A stretch of DNA of 64,000 bases from Paraspadella gotoi (Eukaryota > Chaetognatha). Below, piece by piece: positions 23,813-35,463 of this stretch. Under the pieces are notes generated by a model that saw only the letters and a list, made by a program, of their open reading frames with translations, searched no databases and had not been told where the DNA came from. The DNA is taken from contig CM119265.1 of the NCBI GenBank assembly GCA_051294375.1, positions 4,648,421-4,712,420 of the forward strand, read 5' to 3'. A program made the position numbers and the translations under genes. Numbering within the stretch: the stretch's first letter is position 1; each line of letters opens with the position of its first letter.

Positions 23813-24550
23813 GATTTCTCTCGCGGTCCGTCCTAGGTTCCGGCGTACAAACGTTGCATTTAGGGAAAAAACGACTCTTCCACTATAAGTTCATTGTTTA
23901 CTTACCAATTGTTGATTAACTTTTTACCACAACACAAATTTAGGCCGAACGAAGGATTGGTAAAAACATCTCCACCAATTTCTTAATGAAAAATAGTGAC
24001 CATTTTTGGCAATTAGCCAAAAAAAATTTATGGTCCATTTTTGGTTCCATTTTTACTTACGACTTCTGACTTGAGATGACAAGGAAAGTTGAGAAAAATT
24101 TTTACTTTGAAATCCGTTCTTTCTGTATCTTCTTTACCTCTGGGTAATTATTAGCTTAAATTCATTTTATAGTTTGCCACTACTAAATTAATTTTACATA
24201 AGGTTAACAAGTCAAAAAGTTGGAGTTTCAGTCTTTATCATAATTTGTTAACAAACAAATAAATCAAATTGGTTGAACATTAACAGAAAATGTAGCCCTA
24301 TTGAATTAAGCTTTTAACAACCTATAAAATTATCAAAAAACACTTTTACTTGGTTTAGCCACAAATAATTTTTTAAGATGTCTTTTAATTTGTGACTTTT
24401 TGTGACTTGCTTATTTTTGCATAAAGAGAATATTTTTCAACTCATTTATTAGTTTTTAAAAGATGAGGTACATACTGCCCTGATTAATCAAAAAAAACCG
24501 CATCCTTTTAATCCACTGGAAAGCATCAGGGACTTGTTTTTTCTCAAATC

Positions 24551-24589
24551 CGACAGATTTTGCGGAAAAAATTTCCGCAAAATCTGTCG
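24551..24589. repeat. Perfect 18-bp inverted repeat with 3-bp spacer
   Basis: CGACAGATTTTGCGGAAA at 24551-24568 is the exact reverse complement of 24572-24589, separated by AAA. It could form a hairpin or be a dimeric protein site. It lies 11 bp upstream of an X-box-like motif. Confidence 0.95.
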
Positions 24590-24598
24590 ATTTACTAA

Positions 24599-24612
24599 AT
24601 TGCTAGGCAACC
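24599..24612. promoter_or_regulatory. X-box-like motif (one mismatch)
   Basis: ATTGCTAGGCAACC resembles the RFX site GTTGCTAGGCAAC, with one mismatch in the left half. No adjacent gene is supported, so function is unproven. Confidence 0.35.
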
Positions 24613-25604
24613 AAAATTTGAAAGAAACAATCATTGCGCTACCATTCATTTTCTTCTAGTATAATGCTTATTAAAAGAATTTCTTTTGATTTGGCCATAT
24701 GTCAAATGTATGAGCAGTGAGACAAAGGGAAACTATAAACAGAAGGTGGAGAGAATGAAAGAGAGGGTTGAAAAGGCAAAAAAACGAAGGCAATGGGGAA
24801 AAAATTAGCTGAAACAATTGATAGCTAAGAAAAGAGGGGAAAAATGGAAAGAAAAAGAGGGCGAAAAAAAGGAAAGAATGAAATGAGGAAAAAAAAGCGT
24901 GAGGAAAGTGCCTATGAGTGACCGAAAAAAACGTAGAGGCCAAAAATGGTAAGTGACAGCGTGAGAAGTAGGGAGGGAAAGAGGAAAGAGGAAATATAAA
25001 GTAAGAGGAAGAGAAAAGGTGTAAGAAAATTATCAGACAAAGCGTATGAAAGAAAAAAAATTGTATTCAGATAATGCTGGCGTACTTACCTAAAATCTTT
25101 TGTGTCAGTTAAAAGACGATGAAGGATTCTTATAGCGGAATTTCGATCTTTTAAAAATCATCTGTACCATAAAAAATTCAAGCATACTTTTTTCTAAAAT
25201 TAGCAGTTAATGAGATTTAGAATTGACAAGCATTGAATGAAATCATGGTCTTACCGTATTTTTTAACTTATAGAAATTTACATGGGAAGTTCTAAGTTGA
25301 TTAAGAAGGAGATAACTTGAGACTACCGTCTTTTGTTGAATGAAGAAAGCTTTCCGTACTAACCATGAGAATCAGAAATATGTAATTATTGAAGTTCAGA
25401 TTCGTTGTCTAAAAGACACCGATTGTATGCGAAAACCTCTAAACATTCTTTCTTGTCTCGCTTTATCGATTTTCGCCTGCGAATTAAAAAATTTAAAATT
25501 CATCAGATTTCATTGATCCGTTTATAGCCTTTTTTTTTAAATCATTCGTTTTTTTTTTATGTGCGTGAGATAAAAAGCGCAAACAACACCGCAAATCTGG
25601 CGTT

Positions 25605-25629
25605 NNNNNNNNNNNNNNNNNNNNNNNNN
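25605..25629. other. Assembly gap (25 N)
   Basis: Twenty-five N, a nominal gap size that recurs at 28725-28749 and 40375-40399. The second copy of the C/D direct repeat starts immediately after it. Confidence 0.99.
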
Positions 25630-25686
25630 GTGTCTTTTTTGTATGTTTTTTTAGTCCCTAGCGGTAAATCTCTCTCTCTCTCTCTG

Positions 25687-25719
<33 letters not shown>

Positions 25720-26287
25720 GCTCTCTCTCTCATCCCTCTCTCTCTCTCTTGCCTGTCCCCTAAACTCCCCCCACAAATCCATGGGTGATTTACTTGTGGC
25801 CTTTTTTTAGGCAGAAAAAGAGCAGGAAGACCTAATCTACCTGCTCTTCGATTCCCCGCCTCCCCACCTCACTCCTCTTCCTTTTACTTTTCCCTTTTTC
25901 TATTTCTTAAATTTTCCATCTTCTCTACTCCTATTTTTACTCTATTCTTCTCTCTGACGAGATGATAACTCATTTCTGCTGGGCAGCGTCTGTAGCGGGA
26001 AGCATTGTTTCGTTGAAAGTAGGCGCGAGCGCCTTACAATACATGGATGGAATATTGCCGTTTCTTGTTTACTTAGCGACGACGAAGGAAGTGAGACGAG
26101 GACGAGAGAGAGCAGAGAGAGAGAGAGAGAGAGAGATAGGAGAGAGAGAGAGAGCGCAATCTTTACGATATTCATGAAAGCAAAAGAACAAAATGGAGAA
26201 GAAACAATTGAAGAATGAGGAACAGTGCCCTCGGTTGTTTTATGTGCTCTATAACGTTCTCCTCTCGTATCTCTCTCTCTCTCTCTC

Positions 26288-26343
<56 letters not shown>

Positions 26344-26785
26344 CTCTCCTTTCTCCATTTTCTGTTCCTTTTGCCCAAATATTTGGTTCTCCATTTTGTT
26401 TTTCTGCGTCTCTTTGACACCGACTTTTTTACGAGGTTTGCTTATTTCTTAAACCTTTCTCGTCTCTCTAATACTCTATTCTCCTCTTCTCTTCTTCTCT
26501 CTCTCTCTTCCTTCTCTCTCTGCTCTCTCACTCTCTCCTCCCGTTCTCTCTTCGTCTCTCTCGTCTCTTTCTCTCTCTGCTCTCTCTCTCTCTTCCTCTC
26601 TCTCTCTCTTCATTTTTCTCTTTCTTTCTCTTCAGCGAAGTTTTTTTTTGAAGAAATGCAATATTTGGTTGGCGGAATCAAAGCAAGCTATGCACCAGAC
26701 TACGGCTTCGTCGCGCCGACAGGCGCTGGGGCGCGCAATACGGCCGCAAGCGCGGCGCGTGAAGCGAGCGAACGGCTGGTGTCGG
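25630..26785 (+). repeat. Direct repeat D, second copy of 21640-22735
   Basis: Collinear with repeat C, with scattered single-base indels and CT/GA tracts of different length. The GC-rich end (26640-26785) differs from copy C at many positions, more than the flanking repeat does. The two copies keep different open frames there, so no protein is called. Confidence 0.85.
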
Positions 26786-27111
26786 GCCCGTTTTTAGTTT
26801 TTTTTTCCATCGTTATCCCGCTTCCATATCAGTCAACATTCAATCCCATCTCTTTCCATCTGCATCCCTTCCAATCCCTTTCCTCAAAACCATCTCTACT
26901 CCCACCTAAAACCGTCGCCCCAATAATACGAGTAAACACCCGAAGTCGACTATGGCGCTCCTGGCGGCTCAGAATCAAACTGATTTCGGGCGCCACAACC
27001 TAAAGAGACGGAGAAAGCGAGAAAGAGAGAGAGAGAGAGAGAGGCACAAAAAAAAGGGAAGTCAAAGTGTTTTTTTTTTCTTTTTATTTTTTAGTTTAGC
27101 TTTTTCGACCT
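26786..27111. other. Single-copy noncoding DNA ahead of a promoter-like cluster
   Basis: Pyrimidine-rich to 26910, then mixed sequence with a short GA tract near 27020-27042 and a T-rich stretch. Nothing else is recognised. Confidence 0.5.
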
Positions 27112-27161
27112 ATTGGTTGCCAGGCAACGCGGCCGGAAGTGACAACGCCTCCGACTTCCGG
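27112..27161 (+). promoter_or_regulatory. Promoter-like cluster: CCAAT box, X-box and two ETS sites
   Basis: Within 50 bp lie ATTGG (27112-27116, an inverted CCAAT), the palindromic X-box GTTGCCAGGCAAC (27116-27128), CCGGAAGTG (27133-27141) and ACTTCCGG (27154-27161). A further half-site TTGGCAAC lies near 27190. RFX X-boxes mark ciliary and some housekeeping promoters; paired ETS sites and CCAAT are typical of TATA-less animal promoters. The TSS and gene are not proven. Confidence 0.5.
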
Positions 27162-27329
27162 TTATCGGCGCAGACTTTGTTAGCAATTTCTTGGCAACGA
27201 AGGTGGGCGTCGTTTGAACGGAGTCGCTCGGGGCGGGAGGTGGTAGGGTTGAGCGTGAAAAGGAGGAAGGACCAGGGGTGAACATGATTGTGAACTGTGA
27301 GTGAAGGAAGGGGAGACAAAAATAATAAA

Positions 27330-27332
27330 ATG
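27330..27332 (+). CDS. Possible first coding exon consisting of ATG only
   Basis: AATAAAATG at 27324-27332 is followed directly by GTAAGTAACC, a near-perfect splice donor, about 200 bp downstream of the CCAAT/X-box/ETS cluster. First coding exons that hold only the start codon are known in animal genes. No downstream exon can be identified here; it may lie in or beyond the gaps at 28725 or 29586. A similar ATG plus GTGAGT occurs at 27910-27918. Confidence 0.25.
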
Positions 27333-28221
27333 GTAAGTAACCAAGTTTAGGAAAGGTAAGTGAAGACAAGTAATCAGCTAAAAGAAAGAGATATAGCGAG
27401 AGCGAGACGGGGTGAAAGGAGAAAAAGAAATCAGAAAAGTCAACGGGAGTCCCATTGTTGGCTTATAGCGAGTCATTGAAAGTTGAGAAGGGACCATTTG
27501 AGAGGAGCATTGGAGGAAGAGAGCAAGTTGTGGGGAAAGAGAGTGAAGTTAACCAAAGGATTTCGGGAGAAATGATGGAGGAAAAGAGAAAAGGAAATGG
27601 GTCATATGAGCAGATTGAAGAGACGAGAGAGGAGGTAGAGGAGAGGAGAAGAGAGAGAGAGAAGAGAGAGAGAGGAGAGAAGGAGGAGAGAGAGAGGAGA
27701 GTGAGAGAGCGAGAGATATGCGAGTTGAATGAGAGACAGGTATGAGGTAGCGACCCCGGGAGATTACGGAGTACCGTCCACGGCGGCGCCGTCTTGTCTT
27801 GTCGGTATCGCAGTTGAAGATAATTGGTGTCACTCGGGGTTTTTTTCTGTTTAGTGCTTCCGTCTGTCTGGTGGACAGTTAAAATAAAGGGGAGTAACGT
27901 CGGAGGAGAATGGTGAGTACTCCTTGCAGGCCGTAACGTCGAATCCCGGTCGACGTCTGAGCCTGCGAAAAGCAACGCCAGCCCATCCCCTTCACACGTC
28001 TCCCGGTACAGTAGGGAGGAAGTAGATCGCCTCTCAAAAGTTCCGAAGTGTTTTCCCCTTTGTACTGACCGTCACCGTGTCGTGGGCCAGTATGATTAGG
28101 AGATGTGTCGCCGTATCGGTCTCATAGATTTTTACAGGGAGTAGCGATGTTCGCTTTTGGTCCTCGAGAAAGTACTAAGTCATGAATTGTTCCTTTCTGT
28201 GTTTCCTCTTGCGCTCCGGCC

Positions 28222-28590
28222 TCTCGACTGCTGTTCCAACCCTTTGTCGATTTCTCGACTTCGCACTCCTCGGTTCGTTCTTCCTCGGGAGAATTGTGCA
28301 ATCTCGCCGTCTTGCGACTGCATCTTTGTTAGTCTTTTGCTTCCCCTACCCGGCCTATACCTCGCTGTCTCGCTCTCGCTCCCGTCGCTCTCGCTCGTCG
28401 CTGCTCCGTCGCTCTTTCCTGTCTGGTCTGATCTGATTTGCGCCCGCTCGGGACGCAATGATGGCGGGCGAGCGCCAATGTGTTTGTCATTCAAGCGGTA
28501 AAGCCTGTTTTTACTCTGCCTTGTTTATTGTGCTTTTTCTAGCGTCAAACCTCGAAATTCATTTTGTCAAATTGGGAATTGAGACAGAGA
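28222..28590 (+). repeat. Diverged direct repeat E
   Basis: Aligns with 29108-29375 through shared phrases such as CGGGAGAAT, GTCTTGCGACT, CTCGCTCTCGCTC, GCGGGCGA, CAAGCG, and the end AATTG then GAGACAGAGAG. Copy E holds extra segments and indels. Both copies sit beside gaps. Confidence 0.6.
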
Positions 28591-28749
28591 GAAGAGAGGA
28601 GAGAGGAGAGAGAGAGGATGAGAGAGAGAGAGAGAGAATGGAGAGAGGATGAGGAGGGAAGAGATGAGAGAGTAAGAGAGGATGATAAATTCGTAAGTAA
28701 AAGATAATAAAAGAAGCATCCGGANNNNNNNNNNNNNNNNNNNNNNNNN

Positions 28750-28780
<31 letters not shown>
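28584..28780. repeat. (GA)n tracts on both sides of a 25-bp gap
   Basis: Imperfect GA at 28584-28680, N at 28725-28749, and perfect (GA)n at 28750-28780. Confidence 0.95.
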
Positions 28781-28785
<5 letters not shown>

Positions 28786-29107
28786 TGAAGAGAGTGCGAC
28801 CCGGAATTACGACGTCACGCGCGCGTCTTTCGTTCGGTCGCGAGAATTTCACGGGTTTTTCTGTGGTGATTAAAGGGGAGAGTCGGAGACGTGAGTCTCC
28901 TTCAGGCGAACTCGATCCCTCGACCCCTCGAAAACAACCCACCTCCCCCCCACCTCCCCTCCAAGGGGAAATGACTCCCTCTCAATCCGATTTCTTTACT
29001 GACTCAACCTCGGCCTTTAGAGATTCCCTCTCGCTCTCGATTTACGTACTTTCCTTTGTCTCAGATACATCAGGATTTTCTTTCTTCCTCTTCTCCGCCT
29101 CCGACTC

Positions 29108-29375
29108 TGTCAACCTTTCGATCTCGACTCGCACTCTCGTTCGTCTCGGGAGAATGTCATCTCGCGTCTTGCGACTCACTTGTTTCTTTCTCCCTACACC
29201 CTACTCGCTCTCGCTCTCGCTCTCGCTCTCGCTCTCGCTCTCTCTCTTTCCTCTGGCGACGATCGCCTCGGACCAAAGCGGGCGACGCAATTCATCAAGC
29301 GAAAGCCTTTTACTCCTGTTTATTTGCTTTTCACTCAACTCGAAATCATTTTTCAAATTGAATCGGAGACAGAGA
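29108..29375 (+). repeat. Diverged direct repeat F, partner of 28222-28590
   Basis: Includes a (CGCTCT)n hexamer run at about 29206-29247, where copy E has irregular CGCTCT sequence. The open frame crossing this region from 28785 is mainly this repeat and is not called a gene. Confidence 0.6.
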
Positions 29376-29518
29376 GAGATCACGTGAAAAATCTACACAC
29401 GACTGTCGCCATGATGAAATGAAACAGAAGAATGAAAGAGCAAGAAAAGAAAATGATATGTAGGGAAGAGTGGGTACGTGGGTTAGGAGGAAAAGACAAT
29501 CTAGACGAAAAAAAAATG

Positions 29519-29970
29519 AGAAGAAAGAAAGAAAGAAAAAAAAAAGAAAGAAAGAAAAGAAAGAAAGAAAGAATAAGGAACCAAGNNNNNNNNNNNNNNN
29601 NNNNNNNNNNNNNNNNNNNNNNNNNNNNNNNNNNNNNNNNNNNNNNNNNNNNNNNNNNNNNNNNNNNNNNNNNNNNNNNNNNNNNNNNNNNNNNNNNNNN
29701 NNNNNNNNNNNNNNNNNNNNNNNNNNNNNNNNNNNNNNNNNNNNNNNNNNNNNNNNNNNNNNNNNNNNNNNNNNNNNNNNNNNNNNNNNNNNNNNNNNNN
29801 NNNNNNNNNNNNNNNNNNNNNNNNNNNNNNNNNNNNNNNNNNNNNNNNNNNNNNNNNNNNNNNNNNNNNNNNNNNNNNNNNNNNNNNNNNNNNNNNNNNN
29901 NNNNNNNNNNNNNNNNNNNNNNNNNNNNNNNNNNNNNNNNNNAAAGAAGGAAAGAAAGAAAGAAAGAAAG
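29519..29970. repeat. (AAAG)n tract containing a 357-bp gap
   Basis: AAAG/GAAA tetranucleotides at 29519-29577 and 29943-29970 flank N at 29586-29942, so the gap probably sits in a longer tetranucleotide tract. Confidence 0.9.
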
Positions 29971-31515
29971 ACTGTAAAAAAGTAATTGAGTTTGACTGAG
30001 ATTGTCAAATACAGTAAGTGTCAAAGGAAACCGTTTCCCTCATGAGTATCGACCAAGAATTATATCCGCTCGTATCAGACACACACTAATTTTTCCAAAG
30101 TCAAACATTACCCACGCCACTCTTCCGGTCAGCTCTCTCCACATATTTCCAGGAAAAACGAAAAATCTCTTTCTCCCCTCGTAAATCATTTTTTCCCCCT
30201 TATTTAATTCTCGTTTCCAAGCGACACATATTATCTCGCCTTCTCTCTCTCCCGACTTCTTGATGAACGTTTGCTCGACGCCGATCTAATTCCGCGAATG
30301 ACATCGAAGCGAGCGCCACCTTCGTAATCACCGCTGCCAGCGCATATAACTGCCGCCATAACCGTTACACCGTGGCAAGCGATTAAATCGGTCGCGAAGA
30401 CGTGTACAGCGATCGCAGAAATGCGGAACGGAGAAACCGCATGACGCGAACGCGGAAGCCCGATGGGTTGCTAGGCAACGGACCGTGAGGGCGGAACGTC
30501 TTCAGCGGTTAGTTACGAGGTCGCGAATTGACGGAGTTTCTTCGGCGGAGGAATCTCAATGCACTGATCTCGAGTAGATTTTATAGCGATCCCTGACTGA
30601 AGAGATTTTAATCACTTTTTCTGAGACTTCGATGAAACTGTATTATAATCTAGCGACTCTCTCTCTCTCTCTTTCTGACTTTATTTCTATCTTTTTTCTG
30701 CCTTTTTATATCTCAGTTTTGAGTTCTGTCTATCTGTCTATTTATTTTTTTTCTCTATTCGGTTCCCAATTTTTTCGTTTTTTTCCTTCTCCCCTTTTAT
30801 TTTCGTCACCATCTATTTCATTTGGCCAGTGGCGAAGACACCACGATTCCTTTATTTCGCTTCGTCGCCCCCTTTTTTTTCCCTTTCTTTTTCCTTTATT
30901 TTTTCCTCCCTTTTCCTTTTCTGCTTTGTTTCATCTCTTCTTTTTTTTCTTGATTTTCCCTTCCTTTTCTTCTTCTATTTTTTTTTCTCTAATCCCTTTC
31001 TCGCCGGCGGCTTGTTTATCTTTTGCCTGTTGTTTCTTTCTCCGGTGATTGCAATTTCCTATTCTCGTCTTTATCTTGTCTTTTTCTTTTTCAGTTATTT
31101 TTTTCTCTTTTACCTTCTTTGTCTGCAATCTAGAGATTAGTATATTATATATCTTTCTGAATATAGTGCTTGACAAAATTTGATTTGTAAACAGATTTAC
31201 TGTTACAGTTAAAAGATTCGATTTCTTTATGGAATAAAAAACTTTTTATAAATATTTACTACACAACGAAAAGAAAGGATCGATTATAATAGATTAGAAT
31301 ATGTCATGATTTATGGAGAACTTATTATTTTTGTTGTTTAACCTAATCTGCCTCGAGTTTGTAATTTGGATATTAACCTCCATTTTTATCTTATTTAAAA
31401 TTAAAAGTATTTGTTTTTCTCTTTTTAATTGATCTGTGGCTTTTTCCCTTGCCAGCTTTTCAAGTCACGAAACAGTTTATGATTCAATTTTTAAAGCATA
31501 TCGGCAAACTTGAAA

Positions 31516-31516
<1 letters not shown>
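29971..31516. other. Mostly noncoding region containing an X-box
   Basis: 30240-30560 is GC-richer and CpG-bearing, with the X-box at 30467-30479. 30660-31000 is strongly pyrimidine-rich (CTTTTT, TTTTCC). 31140-31500 is AT-rich. No supported coding exon. Confidence 0.45.
30467..30479. promoter_or_regulatory. X-box (RFX) palindrome
   Basis: GTTGCTAGGCAAC, a consensus two-half-site X-box, inside a CpG-rich patch. Known RFX targets have such a site near the TSS. The controlled gene is not identified. Confidence 0.45.
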
Positions 31517-32087
<571 letters not shown>

Positions 32088-32622
32088 TTAAGAAAGACGA
32101 GCAGGTAAAAAAGAAGAGAAAGTTAAAAGGCCCCAGGAACGGCGAGCGCAAAATTGGTAGAAAGGAGGCCAACCATAATCAGATGAAGAACCCGTTTCGT
32201 GTTCATTGACTCTAGATTTTTTTTCCCCTCTCTCATTTTTTCTCCTCCCATATTCAATTCCCTTTGTTGAGGAAAATTATTTCTCTCCTTTCAATGTCTT
32301 TTCCTCCTTTTTTTCATTTTCATCTTTTTAGTCTTTTTTCAGGATTTTTTTTCTCTCGTTTTCTTGACTTTTTTTTTTCTTTTCTCTTCAACTTTTCTCT
32401 TCAGATTTTCGTGTTTTTCGTCTGCTTTCATCTTGTTTTATTCTCTTCTTTTCGTTTTTATACTTTTTTATTTTTTTATTAAAAACGATTTTACAAAAGC
32501 TTTTTTTTATTTTCTCGACAATTTCTATTTTTTGTTAAGCGAGCGCCTGGGTTCATTCTTTGTTCTCCGCTTGAAAGTCCTTCATGCAAGAGATTTTCTT
32601 ACCTTCGGGATGATCTCTTCAG

Positions 32623-32714
32623 ATAATTTTGAAGAGTCTCACAACGTTTTCGACGACAATGATGACGACGACGACAACGACGACGACATCATCCTTTTTG
32701 GAACCAAAAAATAA
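32623..32714 (+). CDS. Candidate terminal exon with an Asp-rich tail
   Basis: Starts after GATGATCTCTTCAG and stays open for 29 codons to TAA at 32712-32714. The frame reads Asn-Phe-Glu-Glu, then an Asp/Asn run made by GAC triplets, then a hydrophobic-basic end (IILFGTKK). AATAAA overlaps the stop codon. The flanks of the triplet run do not look repeat-derived, which favours coding, but no upstream exon is found. Confidence 0.28.
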
Positions 32715-33619
32715 AGAAAACAGAGTAGGCGGGGCAAAGCCCTTGGAACGCGGATTTCCGAAAGCAGATTTACGCGATTTCGTCGGCGGGGCGACGCCAT
32801 TACCCTAATCCCAGAATCGCCTGGCCGTCGCCTTTCCCCAACTCCCGTGGTCTTGTCCCAACGCGTTTCAATAACATACGGAAAAGAATAATGGAATAAA
32901 AGAAGAAAACGGATGCACTAGTCAGATATTTACATCCGGGAGTAGAAGGGACGATGAAAAGATTGATGTTACGAGGGAAAATGGGCGGAGTTCGGACGTG
33001 GTCGATGATGAGGAGGAGCGCGAGGAGGAAAGGAGGCGGAGGAAAGGAGTTGGGAGGAAAGGAGAGGGATTGAAGGAGAAGGAGGAAAGGAAAGGAAGGT
33101 AAGGGGAGAGAGGAAAGGAGAGCGAGGAAAGGGAAAGAGAGGGGATAACTAATAGGGTGGAGAGTTGTGCGAAAAAAAAGGAGGGAGAAAGAGGTACTTG
33201 GAAAAGGGCATAATAGAGGGAGTAAAGGAGAGAAAAGAAAGAAGAGAGGGAGGAAAGGATAATGGGAAAAACGAAGAAAACGGGGGCAAGGAGAAACTAA
33301 AAATTTGAGAGGAAAGATCAAAGGAAATTGTTACAAAAAAAGTCGACAGAATAAAATTTCACCAAGAGAAAATAAATGAAACCGTGAGAGCTCGGAGATC
33401 ATAAAAGCAAGAAAAGATTGTTTGAGGAATACTTATAAAGAAAAAAAAAGATATTTGATAAGGAGTTATGAAATGGAGGTACGAAAAGAAATATATAGGG
33501 AGGAGGAAGAGGGAAGAAGAGGATCATATTTTTCGATCCATCCATCATAACAAGAAAAAAAAGAAGGCGTGCGAGGAGCAAAGCTCTGCGGTGAGGGATG
33601 ATGTTATCCTGCGAGAATG

Positions 33620-33658
<39 letters not shown>

Positions 33659-34710
33659 TTCGTCGTCGTCTTCATTCGTCTCCATCGATTTTTTTTTATT
33701 ACTCGTGTGAATTATTAACAAACCGCGCATATGTGTTTATTATTTTCCATGCCAAATAACACGACGAAGCGAGAATGCATTTTCGTTTGATTCTTTTCTA
33801 AAGTTTTAATATGTACCTCGAAAAACCGCCTTCAGCGAAAACAAAAAAGGGTAAGGAAAGTATTAGCTTTTTTTTTTTTTGTTTTTAATCTCACGTAAAA
33901 AACCATCAGCGGAAAGAAAAATCTATACTCGCGCGACGATGGGCAGAAGAAGACCCTTTGGGATAAAAGTGAGGAAAAAGAGGAACAAGATAAGGAGAGT
34001 GAGAAAAGAGGAAAGAAAAAAAGGGAGATAAGAAAAAAAATAAGCGGGGGGGGAAGACCTTGAGGAAAAAAGGAAACTCCCCCGCCCTGGAGAACCCCGG
34101 GCCAAGAAACGAAGATTGAAAATTAGAGTCTGCGAACAAATAGGAAAAATAGAAAAGAAAGCAAAAAAAAAAAAATAAATAAAATAAAATAAAGAAAAAG
34201 ATGGGGGAAAAAATAAAAATAAAAATAATCGAATGAGGAGAAAATATGGGGTTTTTATTCGACGGCAGCTGGAGAGGACGGCGCTTGCGATGCGTGGAGT
34301 ACGGAATTCGTAGCCTTTAAAAAGGTTTCTACCTCGCCCTTTCCTTTCCTCCTTTTCTCTTTTTCTTTCCTTTCCTCTTTTTCTCTTTTTCTTTCCTTTT
34401 ATCCTTTTCCTTGAGTCTCTTTGCTCCTTCTCTGCCTTCTTCCCTTATATATAAATATTGCTGGCTCTTTTCCTTAGCTCCTTTTTTTTCCTTTTTTTTT
34501 ATTATTTAATCTTCTTTTCCTTTTTTCTTCCTTGAATTTTTTTACATTTAATTTTTACTTATTTTCTTCCTTCTCTCTTAATCTTCATTCCTTGGCTTTT
34601 TTTTTTCATTCACTATTTTCCCTCCTTCCTCCCCAGTTCGTGCCCTCCTCATTTCTAGCCTGTGAAAAAAAAGGGTGAATGTCAATACAAAACATGGGGA
34701 GGAAGGGAAA
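32715..34710. other. Gene-free stretch with purine tracts and a (CGT)n repeat
   Basis: 32990-33300 is GGAAAGGAG-type purine DNA. A (CGT)n tract lies at 33621-33674. 33840-34250 is A-rich. 34330-34640 is TTTCC/CTTTT-rich. A short GC-richer patch at 32735-32880 shows nothing recognisable. Confidence 0.5.
33621..33674. repeat. (CGT)n trinucleotide microsatellite
   Basis: About 17 CGT units with one CTT interruption near the end. Confidence 0.97.
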
Positions 34711-34831
34711 CGGAGAGAGAGAGAGAGAAGAGAGAGAGAGAAGAGAGAGAGAGAAGAGAAGAGATGAGAGAGAGAGAGAAGAGAGGAGAGGAGAGAGAGA
34801 GAGAAGAGAGAGAGAGGAGAAAAGAGAGAGC

Positions 34832-34862
<31 letters not shown>

Positions 34863-34866
34863 TGCA
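34711..34866. repeat. Imperfect (GA)n tract, about 155 bp
   Basis: GAGAGA with scattered GAAG and GAGG interruptions. Confidence 0.95.
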
Positions 34867-34933
34867 GAGAAAGAGAGAGAAAGCGTTACGCAAAACCAGA
34901 GATAAGAGGATGAGGTGGATTTAAACGGAATTT

Positions 34934-35170
34934 ATGATGTTTCGTCAATATTATCTTCCCCCTGACGACGGTGTCGACGACGTTTGCGACGACGACAATA
35001 ACGACGACAACTCGAGACGCGCATTCTCCTCGGGGACTCGGGAGCGACGCCGAAAAAAGGGCGCCGGGCATCAGGAGGCGGCGTCGCGATTCTTAACTTT
35101 GTCGCGAATTCAAAGGCTCAAATCGTTCGAGGGAAATTGTCGCCCCTTGCCGCCCTCCCCCATTTTTTGA
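34934..35170 (+). CDS. Open frame of uncertain coding status
   Basis: ATG to TGA, 78 codons. It begins with a Tyr/Pro-rich start, passes an Asp/Asn run from GAC triplets at about 34966-35005, and continues with Arg-rich and mixed sequence in GC-rich codons like those of the ankyrin exons. No domain, splice evidence or promoter motif. Could be a small gene, an exon or chance. Confidence 0.22.
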   Translation: MMFRQYYLPPDDGVDDVCDDDNNDDNSRRAFSSGTRERRRKKGAGHQEAASRFLTLSRIQRLKSFEGNCRPLPPSPIF

Positions 35171-35463
35171 CAAAAACCTGAATTATAGAAAGGCGAGAAC
35201 GGCTGAAGCCCTAGAACCCGAAACCCAACTCGTTGCGACGATATGAAACTATTGTTCCGCTTTTCTGCTTTTCTCCTTTTCCCTAATGCCCCACCCTACC
35301 GTGCCCTCAAGATCTCCTTCCAAATTTGGGAAATATAGCTTTCACCACCACCTTTCTTAAAGATTCCCCCTTTCTCCCCTTTTCTCTTCAACGACACAAT
35401 TTTCGCTCCGTCTGCGACTTCCTTGTAACCGGTGTACCCTTACCCTGTAGCCCTATTTTTTTC

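Larger units (their letters stand above)
23813..25604. other. AT-rich region with weak minus-strand exon-like segments
   Basis: On the minus strand, 23981-23906 is a 76-bp segment bounded by an acceptor-like AAG and a perfect GTAAGT donor, open in one frame (24 codons). A further GTAAGT lies at about 24056 on the same strand. These could be exons of a small minus-strand gene, but no domain or consistent multi-exon model emerges. 24710-25080 is purine-rich. The last part is plain AT-rich DNA up to the gap. Confidence 0.3.

Noticed and set aside
26215-27003. 262-codon plus frame
   Set aside because: Most of it is CT tract read as Ser-Leu, and it runs through the edge of a noisy duplication. 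Only the short GC-rich part is noted.
28785-29387. 200-codon plus frame starting at a non-ATG codon
   Set aside because: Its second half lies in a diverged repeat and a CGCTCT array, with no ATG or acceptor at the start.
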